From Gavia stellata (lineage: Eukaryota > Chordata > Aves > Gaviiformes > Gaviidae): DNA of 64,000 nt. The notes beneath the pieces are model-generated. The model was not told the origin of the DNA and ran no database searches. It saw only the letters and a program-made list of their open reading frames with translations. This document shows positions 1-12,600 of the stretch, one piece after another. Made by a program: the position numbers and the translations under genes. Positions within the stretch are counted from its first letter, which is position 1; each line of letters starts with the position of its first letter. The stretch is from NCBI RefSeq assembly GCF_030936135.1, contig NC_082610.1, positions 18,548,428 to 18,612,427 of the forward strand, given 5' to 3'.

Positions 1-1013
1 CCCGGTTCACTACAGGGCTGCTAATTGGAGGCTGAGAGGCTGAAATCGTCCTAGCATGGATGCTAAAATTGCCCGTTATCAGCCAGAAGCTCAGAAACCT
101 CCTGAACTGCTACAGCCAGGAGCCAGCAGACACATCCTACTCCCTGTCAGCAGAGCTATCCTGTTTTCTGCGATCTCCTTCTTTCCGCGGATCTGCCCTT
201 GTGGGGCGTTTCAGCTTTCCGGCAGGGAACACCAGTCCTTCTTGTGGCTGGCAAGAGAGGTGACCTTTGCATTCACAGTACTCCTCTTGCTATTTTTGTG
301 CTTCGGACTCAACCTCGGTTTTCTGGCTGGGTCTTCTTCCCTCCCACGGGAGGTCTCTGCAGGCTGGTGGCTCTTCTGGGAGATGCAGCAATATCCTGGG
401 GATGTTTCTTCTGTAGGGGAGATCACAGGGGTCGTTGGCAGAGGTGAGAGGGATTTGTGCTCCCAACCAGGGACGGGTGCAGCACCCAAGGAATTAGGAC
501 ACGGAGATGACTTAGATGTCCAGGGTGGGGAAGAAGATTAAAGGCACAGCACAAGAGCTTTTCAGACTGGGAGGAAAGGATGAAGTAGGCAATAGGGGAA
601 GGGATGTAGAGGGGACAAAGTGATATAGGGCCCTTTCTGCAAAGAGGAGCTGCAAAATGGCATGGTCAAGTGCCGGGACCCAGCGAAAGGCTGAAAGTGT
701 TGAGTGAGGTGGGCAAAAAGCAAAGGGGGGGTCCTGCCCGTAGGGGTGTGCTGGGCTTTGCAGGGACTCAGGAGGTGCCACTCTGCAGCTAGCGTGGCCT
801 GTCATCCCCGTCCCCCCTCCTCGGGAGAATGGCACCAGGGTATCTGGTTTCTGCAGCTGCCGACGAATGCAAGGGTGAAAGCAGGCAGGAGTGTGGCAGC
901 ATGTTGAGGGACATGCTACAGCCTGTGTTCAGCATGATCCCGTTTCCACCCCGGTTCCCTGAGACAGTTTTCTTTACAATCTGCTTTTTGCTTCCCTCCC
1001 CATCTCCCCTCAG
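1..1013 (+). other. CTSD: CTSD intron 4, 3' part
   Basis: The window opens inside a CTSD intron. I looked for the preceding exon (the GTGSLSGFLSQDT region) and did not find it, so it lies left of position 1. The intron ends with the pyrimidine-rich acceptor ctcccctcag at 1004-1013. The overlapping open frames here are short and resemble nothing I know. Confidence 0.85.
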
Positions 1014-1213
1014 CTCGGTAACTTGCAAATCAAGAACCAGATCTTTGGGGAGGCAGTGAAGCAGCCAGGCATCACGTTCATCGCTGCTAAATTCGACGGC
1101 ATCCTGGGCATGGCATTCCCGAGGATCTCTGTGGACAAGGTCACCCCTTTCTTCGATAACATCATGCAACAGAAGCTGATCGAGAAAAACATCTTCTCCT
1201 TCTACCTGAACAG
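1014..1213 (+). CDS. CTSD: CTSD exon 5 (coding)
   Basis: Acceptor AG is at 1012-1013 and donor GT at 1214-1215. The exon is 200 nt, starting in phase 0 with [14 protein letters not shown] and ending with FSFYLN plus two bases of an Arg codon. Mammalian cathepsin D carries an extra processing loop near the start of the matching region. Here the exon begins directly at LGN, consistent with the loop-less bird enzyme that is not cut into light and heavy chains at that point (family knowledge plus inference). Confidence 0.97.
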
Positions 1214-4200
1214 GTAGCGTTGGGTTCGGTGGCACACCTCTCGTTGCGAGGGCAAGCCCAGCTGGGCATTTCTCTATGCCTCCTGGTAGCACCTCTTGCT
1301 ATGTGCAGGTTTACGCCCTGGTCAGCACCACTGGGGAGGTCTCAGCAAGGTCTCCTTCCTTGCTGGAGCAATCGGGCCAAAATCTATTCTGTTTACTGCT
1401 TTGAAGTAAGACTAAGGGAATTAGAGATGCAGCCATTTTACTGATAAAAAGCTGGGTAGATCTGCTACCAGATTTCTTAACTGATGAAGAGACAGAGGAT
1501 GTTTCCAGAGGAAAGAGAAATAAAAAGAAAGAGGGTTGTGATCATGAGATTGCATGCTGCTGGTGCAGTCCCTGCTAGGGAGTTAAACACAGCCCCAGTT
1601 TGTTGCCAAAATCTGTGAGCCACGCGGCCACCACCATGTCAGCTCCCAGGCAAGCGTGCCCCCCACCAGTCATCACTAATGATGGGGCTAACACTCCCTC
1701 ACCCTCCGGGAAATCCTCCTGCGTGGCTCCCAACGCCTTGCCACCCGCTGCAGCTCCCCCCAGGACACCCCATCACCCTCCCGGCACGGCAGGGGAAACT
1801 CTGAACTACTTCAGCCCAAAAAGTAGCACACCGGGAGCGGGGAGGACAGAGAGGGCTGCTGCTGGCCGCTCAAGCGCCAGCCCTCCCCCCATCACCATAT
1901 TTCTTCCCATCTGCTCGGCAGCGAGCTTTTATCTGACGGTAACCTTGAGGATTCGGCTCTGAGGCTGCTGGCTGGCGCAGAGTTGGGTGCAGATAACCTA
2001 ACGCTGCATCAGCCACGTCCAGCCCTGCACGGGTGCTTGTTACAAGCTGATTGTTGTTGGTGGGTCCCTGCACCAGTTCTCAGTTCCGCTTTGCTGTCCC
2101 TCTTCTCTGCAGCGAGTTTCTCCAGGTGTCCATGCGAAAGCACAAAGCGCAAAGTTGCAGGATGTTTCGGCTGGGCCAGAATATTCCCATTTCCCCACCC
2201 CAGCCTATCTCACAGTATCTGTCCTTATATTGACATATTATAGCATGACGTAAGTTGTCTGTCTCCAATGCTACTAAGCCATGCTTCACCCCTAGGCACC
2301 CCAGTGTGTGTTTTGGGGGCACGCGGAGGGGGTTGTTCTCACCCTACCCCTGATGTTCATGGTTTTGGGTTTGGTTTTTTTTCAGAGACCCCACCGCTCA
2401 GCCCGGCGGTGAGCTGCTCCTGGGAGGGACCGACCCCAAATATTACAGCGGTGACTTCAGTTGGGTCAACGTCACACGCAAGGCTTACTGGCAGGTCCAC
2501 ATGGATGCGTAAGTCCCCCCTCCACCCGACTACATGCATGGGGACATGTGTGCAGACACCTGACACCCAGGGCTGGACTGAGACCCTCCCCATAAAGGAA
2601 TCATCTCTATCCCTGTAACACATCCACACCAAAAAAACGCAGATTAAAATCCCACCCTAAGGCTGGGTGGTTTGTCGCTGGAAGGGGAGGAGAGGCAAAA
2701 AACAGCAGATGTTCTGCAAAATCCTTTCCTCTTGTTTATGGCTTGGCCCTTGAAAACGCCCTTGCAAAGCGGGGAAAAATGCCGGCGTTGTCCTCCTTGC
2801 AGGCACGGCGAGCCCCACGGATTAAACCCAGCTTTGCTCAGCTCTCAGCGAGTCCTGAGCTGTGTGGCTCACATGCACACAGCTCCGGAGGAACAGGATG
2901 AGGCCCCAGGAAGCCAGCCCTTGACTGAAGGGCACGGAGTGGCAATCAGTGTGCATTGTTGGAGGCAGAGGGGAGGAGAGCCGGCTGAGCTGCCAGTCCA
3001 GCCCTGCGGTCTATTCTGAGCTCTCCCACGTGATGAGAACTTAAAAGCGGCCTGTGATCAGAGTGTGTCCTTTTCTTGGGGATCGCATCCCTCCCCAGCG
3101 CAGAGTTTTAGTTCTCATCTTCCCCCAGCCCTGCCACGTTGGCAAAGCGTGGCAGACCCTTGGCTGGAAGGCTTTATCTATCTGCGCTGCTGTGAAACAC
3201 GATGCAGGTGAGGGCCCCAAGCAGCTCCTGTCTTGCCTCTTCGATGTATAAAACCTTCCCTTGCCCATGACCCCCTCAGCCATCACATCATCCCTTTAAC
3301 CCTTTGCTTTTTGCAGTAGCACAGGTCATACGAGTCCCTAATGCATCGTCCTTAGCACGCTCACGTGCCCGTCAGTCACGGTGTTTAGCAGGCAGGGTAC
3401 GCAGGCAGCAGTCCGGCTGCCTGCAGACATGCAGTAACGCACCAAGGCACCCGCTCAGTCGGGAGCAGGCGAGGGCCCTGCGGGGAGCCAGGGGGTCTGT
3501 GCACTAAGTCGGTGCTGCATCAGGATTTCTGAGCGCCCGTCCTTCCTGGGCATCTGTCGCAACCCTCCCTCGCATGCCTGTGTACTGCCCATGCTCAGCA
3601 GTCTTCAAGTCTCTGCCTGCTGCTCCCCACAGCCTTTGCTGGGAGGCCTCTAAGGGATGTCTTCTGTCTCGGCATCTCTCCCCAGGGTGGACGTTGCCAA
3701 TGGGCTGACTCTGTGCAAAGGGGGCTGCGAGGCCATCGTGGACACAGGAACCTCGCTCATCACCGGCCCCACCAAGGAAGTGAAGGAGCTGCAGACAGCC
3801 ATCGGTGCAAAACCACTCATCAAAGGCCAGGTGAGGCCGGGCTGGGAAAGCGGGAGTCCATGGCCATCGCGGCATCCACGTTGATGCCCTGCTTTGTACC
3901 CAGATGCTTCTAGAGACCCTGGTCTTCTGCTCCCTCTGCTCTCCATTCCCAGCCTGTGCTCCTGGAAAAGCCCCTGGCATAGCAGGGACCCCTCGTCTTT
4001 TGACCCCAGGTAGCTCATGCTCTTGGTAGAGGGCACAGTCCCGTGAACTTCGGGAGGCTTCGGGTCATCTCTGCCGCCTGTCTCTGGGAGGCGGAGGAGA
4101 AGGGGTGCAAGTTGCAGCTGAGGTCAAGGATTCACGGTAACATGAGTCCAGAGGCACTTTAATACAAATATATTTAATGCAAATGATAATCCTTCCCTGC

Positions 4201-5747
4201 CAAGCTTTTAACCATTTTAGCTAATCTCACAAGGTCATTTCTTGTCCCTGAAATTGTGGAGGAAGAGGAATTATACGGACCCTCTAGGAAGGATGCTCTG
4301 CTCTGGAACTCCTCCCAAATCACAGAGCCATGAGCACTTGTAGGGCTTTTCTGCAGTATGGGGAGACCCCATGGTGCAGCAACAACTGGCTTAGACGTGC
4401 CACCCTCCCCAAGACTCGCCAGTGTTAATTAAACAGGCTTTGTCCGTTCATCACACCGTGAGTCCCTGTCTGTGCCTCTAGGCTCTATTGAGCCACATCT
4501 CCCCCTCCTGTGGCAGAGGAAAGACCCCAGCCCTGCAGTGTCAGGTGCTGTGCCCTGGGGTTCAGCAGAGCCAAAAGCTGGACCCAGCATACTTGGGCTC
4601 CATCCCTATCCCTAAAACCCTCTGACCCTTCAGCTTGCAGCCCTGGGCAGGGAGCAGCCCGCTTACCCCAGCTCAAGCCTCTTCTGCACCCTAAGATGAG
4701 CAGTTCTCAGGGAAAACCGCAGCAAAGACATGGTTGTGCCCGGGAGAGACCGTGCCCTTTCCTGAGAGCATGAGAGCTGCCGTGTAAGGCCTTTACTGTT
4801 TCTGTTTCAGTACGTGATCCCCTGCGATAAGGTGTCATCTCTGCCTGTCGTCACACTAACGCTAGGAGGGAAACCCTACCAGCTCACTGGAGAGCAGTAT
4901 GTCTTCAAGGTGCGTCCAGGCAGCTTTTGCCAGCCCTACGCTTCTCCCCCAAGGCCTGACTTCTGCCTTCTCCACTCAAACCTCAACCATGAAATCCAAA
5001 ATGCAAAAGCAGCAAAATGCAAGGCTGGAGCTGGCACTTGGGAAAAAGTCTGAAAGGTTGGGGTGATGGGGTGGTGGCACTGGCTGATGGACCCAGGCGA
5101 CCTCACCAAAGTCCTGCAGGAACAAGACCCCCTGCGTGATGCACGTGAGGGATAGCAGGACGGGAGAGAAAGGGCAGGCAGGCTGTTGCATCCCTCTGTA
5201 CAAACATTTTGCCCTTTTCTGCTGGATTCTGGTGTCACGAGGCCAGCCTCGTCATAGCAGAGGCCACCAGCCTGGCATTTAAGCCACCAGAGTCAACTTG
5301 CAAGGACCATCTTGTGCAGAATTTCAATGACAGCTCTAATTCAGAGCTGCGTGGGCTGGGAGGTTTATGGGCTTTACCTGATGCTTTGCTGCCTAAGGGC
5401 TGTGGGAGGGGGAGCTGGGTTTGGAGCCGTGGGAGTGGCGGGTTGGGAATTACTTTTGCAAGCTGTGGACCTCAGGCTGGGAGAGGCTGAAGCGCAGCCG
5501 GCGTTGGCCGGTGTTATTTCCGAGCCTGCGAGGTTGAGGGAAGGGGAGGACCTCCTCGGACTGAAGCTCTCACTGTTCTCTCTAGGTTTCTGTACAAGGA
5601 GAGACCATCTGCCTGAGCGGCTTTTCAGGCCTGGACGTCCCACCCCCCGGGGGCCCACTTTGGATCCTGGGAGATGTCTTCATCGGTCCCTACTACACCG
5701 TCTTTGACCGTGATAACGACTCTGTTGGCTTTGCCAAATGTGTCTAA
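1014..5747 (+). CDS. CTSD: Cathepsin D, C-terminal 242 residues (five exons; 5' part outside window)
   Basis: This is the lysosomal aspartic endopeptidase of family A1 (pepsin-like), which degrades proteins at acid pH. Exons join as 1014-1213, 2386-2508, 3686-3830, 4811-4909 and 5586-5747, all with GT-AG borders and compatible phases, giving 729 nt including the stop. Seen directly: [20 protein letters not shown], the second catalytic Asp in IVDTGTSLI, an N-glycosylation site in WVNVTRK, the CKGGC disulfide pair, a later Cys pair (IPCDK and TICLSG), and the terminal [11 protein letters not shown]. The first catalytic Asp (DTGSS), the signal peptide and the propeptide belong to exons left of position 1. 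The sequence is nearly identical to chicken cathepsin D as I recall it, with small changes ([18 protein letters not shown]). No frameshift or premature stop is present. The next gene downstream is IFITM10 on the same strand, as in mammals. The family and gene assignment is secure. Confidence 0.98.
1214..2385 (+). other. CTSD: CTSD intron 5
   Basis: A GT-AG intron whose acceptor is preceded by a T-rich run (ttggttttttttcag). No coding, RNA or repeat feature is recognisable. Confidence 0.9.
2386..2508 (+). CDS. CTSD: CTSD exon 6 (coding)
   Basis: A 123-nt exon that completes the split Arg codon and reads [20 protein letters not shown], then the glycosylation site NVT and AYWQVHMD. The donor gt at 2509-2510 leaves two bases of an Ala codon. 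Chicken has Ser at this junction residue as I recall. Confidence 0.97.
2509..3685 (+). other. CTSD: CTSD intron 6
   Basis: A GT-AG intron of about 1.2 kb ending in ctctccccag. No other feature is recognised in it. Confidence 0.9.
3686..3830 (+). CDS. CTSD: CTSD exon 7, second catalytic aspartate
   Basis: A 145-nt exon that completes the split Ala codon and reads [20 protein letters not shown], then [16 protein letters not shown] and ends ...PLIKGQ. It holds the C-lobe active-site DTG and the CKGGC disulfide. Acceptor AG is at 3684-3685 and donor GT at 3831-3832; the exit phase is 0. Confidence 0.98.
3831..4810 (+). other. CTSD: CTSD intron 7
   Basis: A GT-AG intron ending in ctgtttcag. It contains an AT-rich patch around 4150-4200. 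No gene or repeat is recognised. Confidence 0.9.
4811..4909 (+). CDS. CTSD: CTSD exon 8 (coding)
   Basis: A 99-nt exon of exactly 33 codons, phase 0 at both ends, reading [20 protein letters not shown] through EQYVFK. It supplies the first Cys of the C-lobe disulfide that pairs with TICLSG in the last exon. Donor gtgcgt follows at 4910. Confidence 0.98.
4910..5585 (+). other. CTSD: CTSD intron 8
   Basis: A GT-AG intron of 676 bp ending in ctgttctctctag. Nothing else is recognised in it. Confidence 0.9.
5586..5747 (+). CDS. CTSD: CTSD exon 9, C-terminus and stop
   Basis: The final coding exon has 53 codons plus TAA at 5745-5747. It includes [39 protein letters not shown] and SVGFAKCV. The [12 protein letters not shown] and YYTVFD motifs are classic pepsin-family C-terminal signatures. 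Confidence 0.98.
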   Translation, partial: VSVQGETICLSGFSGLDVPPPGGPLWILGDVFIGPYYTVFDRDNDSVGFAKCV

Positions 5748-8700
5748 GCGCCTGACCCCCCCACTGCCTCTGCCACATACACACTTACACACACGCACAG
5801 GAGCCGTAGAGAAAGATTACCAGGATTAGAAACCCAGTGAGTGGAAAGGAAAACAAAAAAAAAGAAAAAGAAATGGAACTAGATTTAAAATTACATGGAA
5901 AATAGTCATTAGTGCCCTGCTAGCTTTTTCCCCTCCGTTGAGTAAGTGGTGCTGGGAGGTCTCTAGTTGACAACTCCAGCTGGAGTAGCCCCTTGCTTTA
6001 CTGCTAGGTCTTCCAGTATTTGTTTTTAAGAATTATTCTCAGAGCTCAACAAGGCCCTCTCACGTCTCCCAGCCCTGGTGTCCTTCCTTGGGGGGGCAGC
6101 TGGCTGGAGCCAGCCCCCAGCACCTCTGTTCCTGCAGAGAGGCTGTGCGGCTGCTCTTGGGTTTGGGCTTCTGCGCTGGGGGAGAGGGATGGGGAAGGCT
6201 GTCCAGCACATTATTTACTTCTTCTTGCTTTTTCACTGATGAAGTGGGGGAGCGGGTGGGGGAGGAGAGTCCGTCTTCATCACCCCTCCGTGACAGGTTG
6301 AGGCAGCGACCACTAGGTCATTTCTCAACGGGTTTGTGCTGGCTTGGTCCTGGGAGAGCGTGTCCGGGGCTGGAGCGACGGGTGACTGTGGTAGCGTGCC
6401 TGAGGGTTGAGTTTCAGAGCCCGAGGGCTTTAGCGGTGTGTTTTTGTGTTGTGACAGCACTAGTGAGAGAGCTGGAGGCATGATGTCCACGTGCCTGACC
6501 TAACAAGGCAAGGATTCGTAGGGGGGCTCCAGCCAGTGGGACTCTTCAGGAAGTGAGAATATAAAGGGGGTCAAGATAGGGCTTAATAGAGGTCACTTGA
6601 ATTCATGGCCATGAAGGCCCAGCTTCCTGCTGAGCAAAGTCACTTGAGTGACTCGAGTTTGGTGAACTTCTCCCGGGTTCCCCAAACCTCAGATCTTCCC
6701 AGCTTCATCCGCAGCCAGTGAGTTGAGAATAATGTTTCCTAAAGCATCTAAGTGATCTACAAGCCAAAATCACACTGATAAAATCCGTAGGTGTTTGTCA
6801 GCCACGTAAGACCTTTTGGAAACATTATTCGCAGCATTTTGAACTGCCCAAAACTCAAGAGACAGTTGACAGAGCCAGCAAGCTTCCCAGGCAGGAGGGT
6901 GCTGCGGCAGCTGCTGGACTTGCATTCGCTTTCCCTTCTGCCCCATCCCGAAACCCAACTGCCTTTAACACCCTCCTTACCTGCTTTCCACCTTACTAAT
7001 GCTGGTGAGAGCTCTGTTCATGTCCACCCTGTGTTGCAGATGGAGTGAGGCACAATCCTGCTTTGGAGAGGTTGTAGCTGATTTAGCTGTGCTCGCAGAT
7101 CCTCTGGAGAGCTGCGCATATGGAGTCGCTCGCTTCACTGGGCTGGCGTCAGTAGGCAAACACTGGTGGAGCTGGGAGGACGATAAAGTGAGTTTTAAGC
7201 AGTACTGGAAAGCAGAAGAGAGTCTGCCAAGAATGCCAGCCCGCACTGGGAGTAAAAGACTCCCTTTGCTTTCCCAGGGCACTGGATCAAGTCCTGAAGT
7301 TAGGGAGTGGCAGCAGGTGAGGGGCAAAGCTGAGGGTGGCAAGAGGACCAGATCAGCACCATCCGTGACCCTGGGCCAGGCAAAACAGATGGTAAAATCC
7401 TGGTTCCCCAAAATTCACTGATAATCCTGCCAGCAGTACCAGTGGGGCCAAGGAAGTTCCCGAGAAAGGTCTTTGGGCAGTGGGTGAATAGATGGTTATG
7501 CCCGGCAAAATGCATATACATCATCCCCAATATTGAATTCACCACGAGCATCAGAGGCACAGGTGGGGAAGAGGTCCCGAGGTGAGCTGTGGGAGGACAG
7601 TGGGCATGCAGCCTGCCGATGTCCCCTGTCTCCACCCGCTGCAGCTGATCAGTTTGGCTTCATAACCATGCCTCATGCCTTGGAGGGGTCTGGCGTGGGC
7701 AGTGGGGACAGGCCTGGGCACACTTCTGATGCGTGCGTTGTCCCCTGCAACCCCGGATGCGACAAATGCTGCTCCCAAAGCTTGCTTCTGCCTGCTCGTA
7801 GCCTTCACGTGCAGCCCTGCGCCTGGACGCCTAAGGACATCTGTTGCAGGCTGGCTAGAGAACAGTAGCATGTTACCAAAAAAATATCATCAATAGGTAC
7901 TTCAAAATCAGCAGATATTCAGCACCTCTCTGGAGAGCCCCGGTTTCCCACTGATTAAGTGCCCAGAGCTCCTCTAAGTCTTGCTACATCATTTTCCAGC
8001 TGCAAGATTTCTCCACCGCGGTGAGACAGAGGCAGCCTCTCGAGTACCCGCTAATCAGACCTGATGCAGGGGGGAAGCCCAACACGGAGCTGGTGGCAGG
8101 TTTTGAATGTCTTTGGCATCAGATTTAAGCGGGACATGCAGCACAGCCCCAGAACAAGCCGTCGGGCTGCAGTTCTGCTGGGTGTGCAACGCCTTATGCC
8201 ATCCACGTCGTAGCCTCCACGGTAATCCAAGGCTGGGCTGGTGTCTGTCCTGGGGCAGGCAGAAGACTGCTGCCTGGGGAAAGAGCATGGCCCAAAATGA
8301 CGTCCTGAGTGACATACCTAGGATAGGCTGGAGGAGCGGTTCATTGTAGTCTTCCCTGAATGGGTCTCCTCCCCTTATTCTTTTATTTGCATTTTTAAAC
8401 CAAACTCTAACCGCGTGACTGTTGGGTATGTTTTTTTAATCTAATTTGCTGTCAGAATTACTGTCTCATCATAGAAAATTGAAAAGAAAATACAGTATTT
8501 CCCCCCCCTTAACTCTGAGAGTGGTCTTTTCTTAAGCAGTTTGAGATGCCAAACTCTTTCTCGGTGTCCAGAGACTCTGTCTCCCCGACCTGTTGGCCCA
8601 GTACATCTGGTCACCCACTTGGGTGGACTCATACGTGTTTCAGAAGAGCTTCTTCCCTTCTCTCTGACAAGGACACAAGCTAGCAGCCTGTCGGGTTTGT

Positions 8701-11700
8701 CGTTTTCAATGTATTAAAACATAACCCAGCTTCTTCAGGATGACATGACAGTGTCACCTGCCTGACCCAGCACCACCAGTATTCCCAGCATCTCTCCTAG
8801 CCAACAGCCTTCTCCTGGGGCCACATCTCCCTGGCTGAGTATTGCCAAGGGTAATCGTCCAACACGGTACTCAAGCTGTCCCCTGGTCCTCTGGGCCAGC
8901 TAGAACAAGCTCCTGCTCGACTTGGGACATAAAGTGATCCTGTAGCAGCCAAAGTGGGACTCCAGTTTCTAAGTCCAGCCTAAAAAAAACCCTAGGATGT
9001 GGAACTTATGCTCCCAGAGCCTGATGATGAAGAACACAGGGGGTTTTTTTCAAAACGTGGGAAAAATCCATCCCTCTTGCCTGGCTGTGCGATTTTTAGT
9101 CCTAGCGCTGCGGTACAGGAGCTGGAGACTCTGATGCAGAATGAAGGCCCCATGTGCCAGGTGGAAGATAAGAGCTAATCCCTACTTTGAAAAAAGCATC
9201 ATCTACATAAGCAAGACGGATGCAGCCAAGTCCCATCCCGTTTTCTGAGCGAAGATCTAAGCATGCAGAGAGCTTAACTGATTTCCCCACTGGCACATCC
9301 CAAGCCTCTGTTCCGCCAGGATGCCTTAATACCCCAATCAGCTGTTCTCCTATGTTGAAGAGATGGATTTAACCCAAAAAGCCTGGCTGGGTCCTGAAAA
9401 CCAATCATGCAGCCCACCATTCCTCAATAGCCCAAGGGGAGAACAAGTCATCCGCTGCCAAATATTTATCGACAAGAATACGAGGGCGTTGTTTCTGCTG
9501 GGGGGATTGTGCCTAAGCTTTTAATTGTGCCGTGAGTACTGAAAGTTGTGTCCTAGCGGGAACAGTCACAGGCTTGATCTTGGCCAAGAGCTGGAGAAGC
9601 CAAGAGCCAGGATTGTCCACCCATGCTTTTCCAGCAGGGAGCAGAGCGCACCCCACCCCACGAGCAGCCTGCACGCGGCCCCATGTTGTCTTGCCCCGCA
9701 AATCCTCAGGTTTACACCAGCCCCCCCATTACTGCCCTGTCTCTGCAGAACTCCATGCAGATGGCAATTTGGTAACTCTTTATTAAATGTCCCCACTGAT
9801 GCAAAGAAGACAGAATTTTTCATTATACGTCCCTTTCAGTAGCAGGGCGCTTGGCCCTGACCCTCAGGGCTGTCTTCATGAGCCTGATCTTTCTCCAACT
9901 GACTCTGCTCTAGGTTTGATGAGGGCTTTGCCAAAAGCCCACTCAGACAAGGACGTGCCCAAGGAGAGGGAGGATGAGACCCCTCGTTTATGGAGATGAC
10001 TTGCTCATCTGGTTGGCTCAGCAATTTGTTGCTTTGAAAAACTATTTTTACTCACCGTCAGTGACGAAGAACATTGTTTTGGGGGCTGGTGGCTTTTTCT
10101 TTTTCCGCTCCTTCTTGGATTTATTTTTAGGTTCCTTTGGGATGGAAAAGAAGCAGCGTGCAGACTGAAAGCTTAGAGGAGACAGATTACAAGGGAGAGT
10201 GGGGAGATGAGATTTACCCCTCAAAGCCTCAGGCCACCTTACTGCTTATGGGGCTTAGCAACCCATTGAGGAATTTTCTAAGGGGAATAGGAAAGAGCCT
10301 TCAGGAGGTTGTGGGCTTTCTCCCTCAGAAAAAAGCAGGGGCAGGTCCTGCTAATGGTTTTGCGGAGAACTGGAGTACGATTTGAGATGGAAGACTTTCT
10401 CACGGGTCTTACAGCACTTGATTATGTTACAGCCCACATGTCTTTAACACGATTACAGGAGAACTGCTTTGGGGCAGGAAATATCTTTCTGTTCTAGCAC
10501 AAGGGAATGGAGACCTTGATGCCACAGTAATACAGGCAATTATTCATACTCATCCCAGCTTTTATTTGAAAGGAAAATGGTCCTAGACCTTGTGGTTGAG
10601 GGCTTGCACGCATGACCTTTAAGGACTCCCAGAAAATAGAAGGAGTGTTAAAATAATGCAGAATATTGAGGGTTTACTTCCTTGTGCCATTATTTTTTAA
10701 GCCAGTTCCTTAATTTTGAAGGGTCACATGAATGATTTTTGAACCAGTGATGCTGCGTATGTGCCATTGTGGCGCACGGTAATAAACCTCTCACTGTTCA
10801 CCACCTAGCATTGAGAACGACGGTGAGTTACCAACCCAAAGACCCAAAAGTGCTCTGAAAACTGTAGGGCTGATCGGGTACCCAGAGAAGAGGAAAACCA
10901 GCCATCCAACCTCCCTGACCTTTCAATCCTATTCACCCCAGGGAATGCGCCCGCCTCTGTTGATCCCGCGTTCCCTTACACCACCCTGCTGCCACCTCTC
11001 GCCTCCTCCAGACCCCTTCTTTGACCTCTCTTTTTCTCTCCTCAACCTCCATCCCTGCCTGACATCAAGAAGAGGAGCAGCCCTACCTACACAACTTTCT
11101 CCCAACAAACGAACAGCAGGCTCATCAGTAGCTCTTACGGCAGACAGCCGTCTGCATCCAAGGGGTTTCATTGCTCCCCCTGAGCTTGCGAGAAGGATGC
11201 TTTGCACAGCTGCGGGTTGCCCAGCTTTGTTCAAGCCCTCCAGAAAAGCTGACGACAGCTGGCCGCAGCTCTGCCTCTCCTGCAAACATCTTAATCCCAT
11301 GGGAACATCACTCTCACTCCAGCACTGCTTCTGCTCCTTAGGAGCTTCTTGGAGAGAGATCTGGGTCTCATCACAGGCACTGATAATACCCTCTTTACTT
11401 TGGCAGGACCCAGCACTGCTCCAGCAGTGATAAATCCCGAACCAGAGGGCAATTGGTCCTTTTTTAACCAACGCAGGCACCTTCAGAGGGATTAAACCGG
11501 CCTTGTGGAAACTGGACCCCGTCCAGTCTGAGAGCGCTGTGGCCGTGCAAGAAGTCCCCTTGCATCACACCAACCCATGGGGATGAACACGGGGTGGGTG
11601 CCCCTACGCAGGAGCCAAACCTGCTTGCAAACAGCCGAGTGAATTACTATTCTTATTTCTTAGCTCAGCACTTTGCGGGTAGGCTTAAGGCATTTCCAGA

Positions 11701-12600
11701 GGATTTCCCTTCCCCTGCAGGTACCGCTTTGCATGAACTTTTGTTTTACCCTCCCTGTTTCCAGTACTCTGGGATTTCTCTGCTCTCCTTCCCCAGTGCC
11801 CCAGCTGAAGTGGCTGCTGCCTCAAGGCCACCTGCGCCGGGTCAGGCCCTGCTGCTGCGGGGTGACACGGCGTGTCCTCATGTCCTCACCCGCCCCGTTC
11901 CATGGCTCCGTCCTCCCGAATGACCTGCAAGTTGTCCCTGCATGGCACCAGCTGCTCTCCAGCATCGTGTCCCTGGGGGGATGCTACCGCAGCACCCCAG
12001 GAGCGGGTTTCCACACAACTCACAGGGCAGTTGGCAACGGGAGACAGCAAGCATTTCCCTGATCCTGTGCCAAGCCTGGGCACAGCCAGATCCTCCTGGG
12101 CTTGTCCATCCTTCATGACATCCCCACCTCCCTCCCCTAAAGCAGCCGCATGCCCTGCATCCTGCTGCTGGGGTGCTCCCGCCCCTGCCTGCACTGGGAT
12201 TTGCTCAGGGCCAGCGGGATTTATTGCCCCGCACACAGGATTTATCCCCTTTCCATCCATCCCCCATGACCGGAGCACTTTTTTCCCCATGGCTTTGCAT
12301 CACCGCCACCTCCCCTTGTCCCCATCGTCCCCACGTGCCCCTGCAACGCTTGCTTGAGGTTTTCACCCAGGCCCGTGGGAGCGAACCCGCAACCCCGGCT
12401 GCAGCGAGTCCCCACTGCAAAGGTCTCTGTGGGTGATGCTGGGGAGAGCGGGGCTGAGCATCCCCTCCGAATGGCCGGGGAAGCTGCTCGCCCGTGGCCC
12501 AGGAGATGCTACCAGGATGCTCCAAGCAGGAGGTGACGTTCCCGTGGGGAGGACACGAGGAGAAGCGCTGAGACACGGAGGAGCTCTCCCGCGTGGAGCA
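5748..12600 (+). other. CTSD 3' UTR and CTSD-IFITM10 intergenic region
   Basis: There is no canonical AATAAA within several kilobases of the CTSD stop. An A-rich tract lies at 5848-5875, an ATTAAA at 8713-8718, and the first AATAAA I see is at 10781-10786. The 3' end of CTSD therefore cannot be placed from sequence alone. The open frames here are short, overlap on both strands and match no family I recognise. I see no interspersed repeat. Confidence 0.6.
10781..10786 (+). terminator. Candidate distal poly(A) signal AATAAA
   Basis: A canonical hexamer in a relatively AT-rich stretch (10.5-10.8 kb), about 5 kb after the CTSD stop. It could serve a long CTSD 3' UTR or be chance; transcript ends would decide. 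Confidence 0.25.

Noticed and set aside
11673-12062. Possible IFITM10 first coding exon starting MRVGL at 11673
   Set aside because: It resembles the human N-terminus only in the first two residues; the rest does not match and it has no convincing donor.
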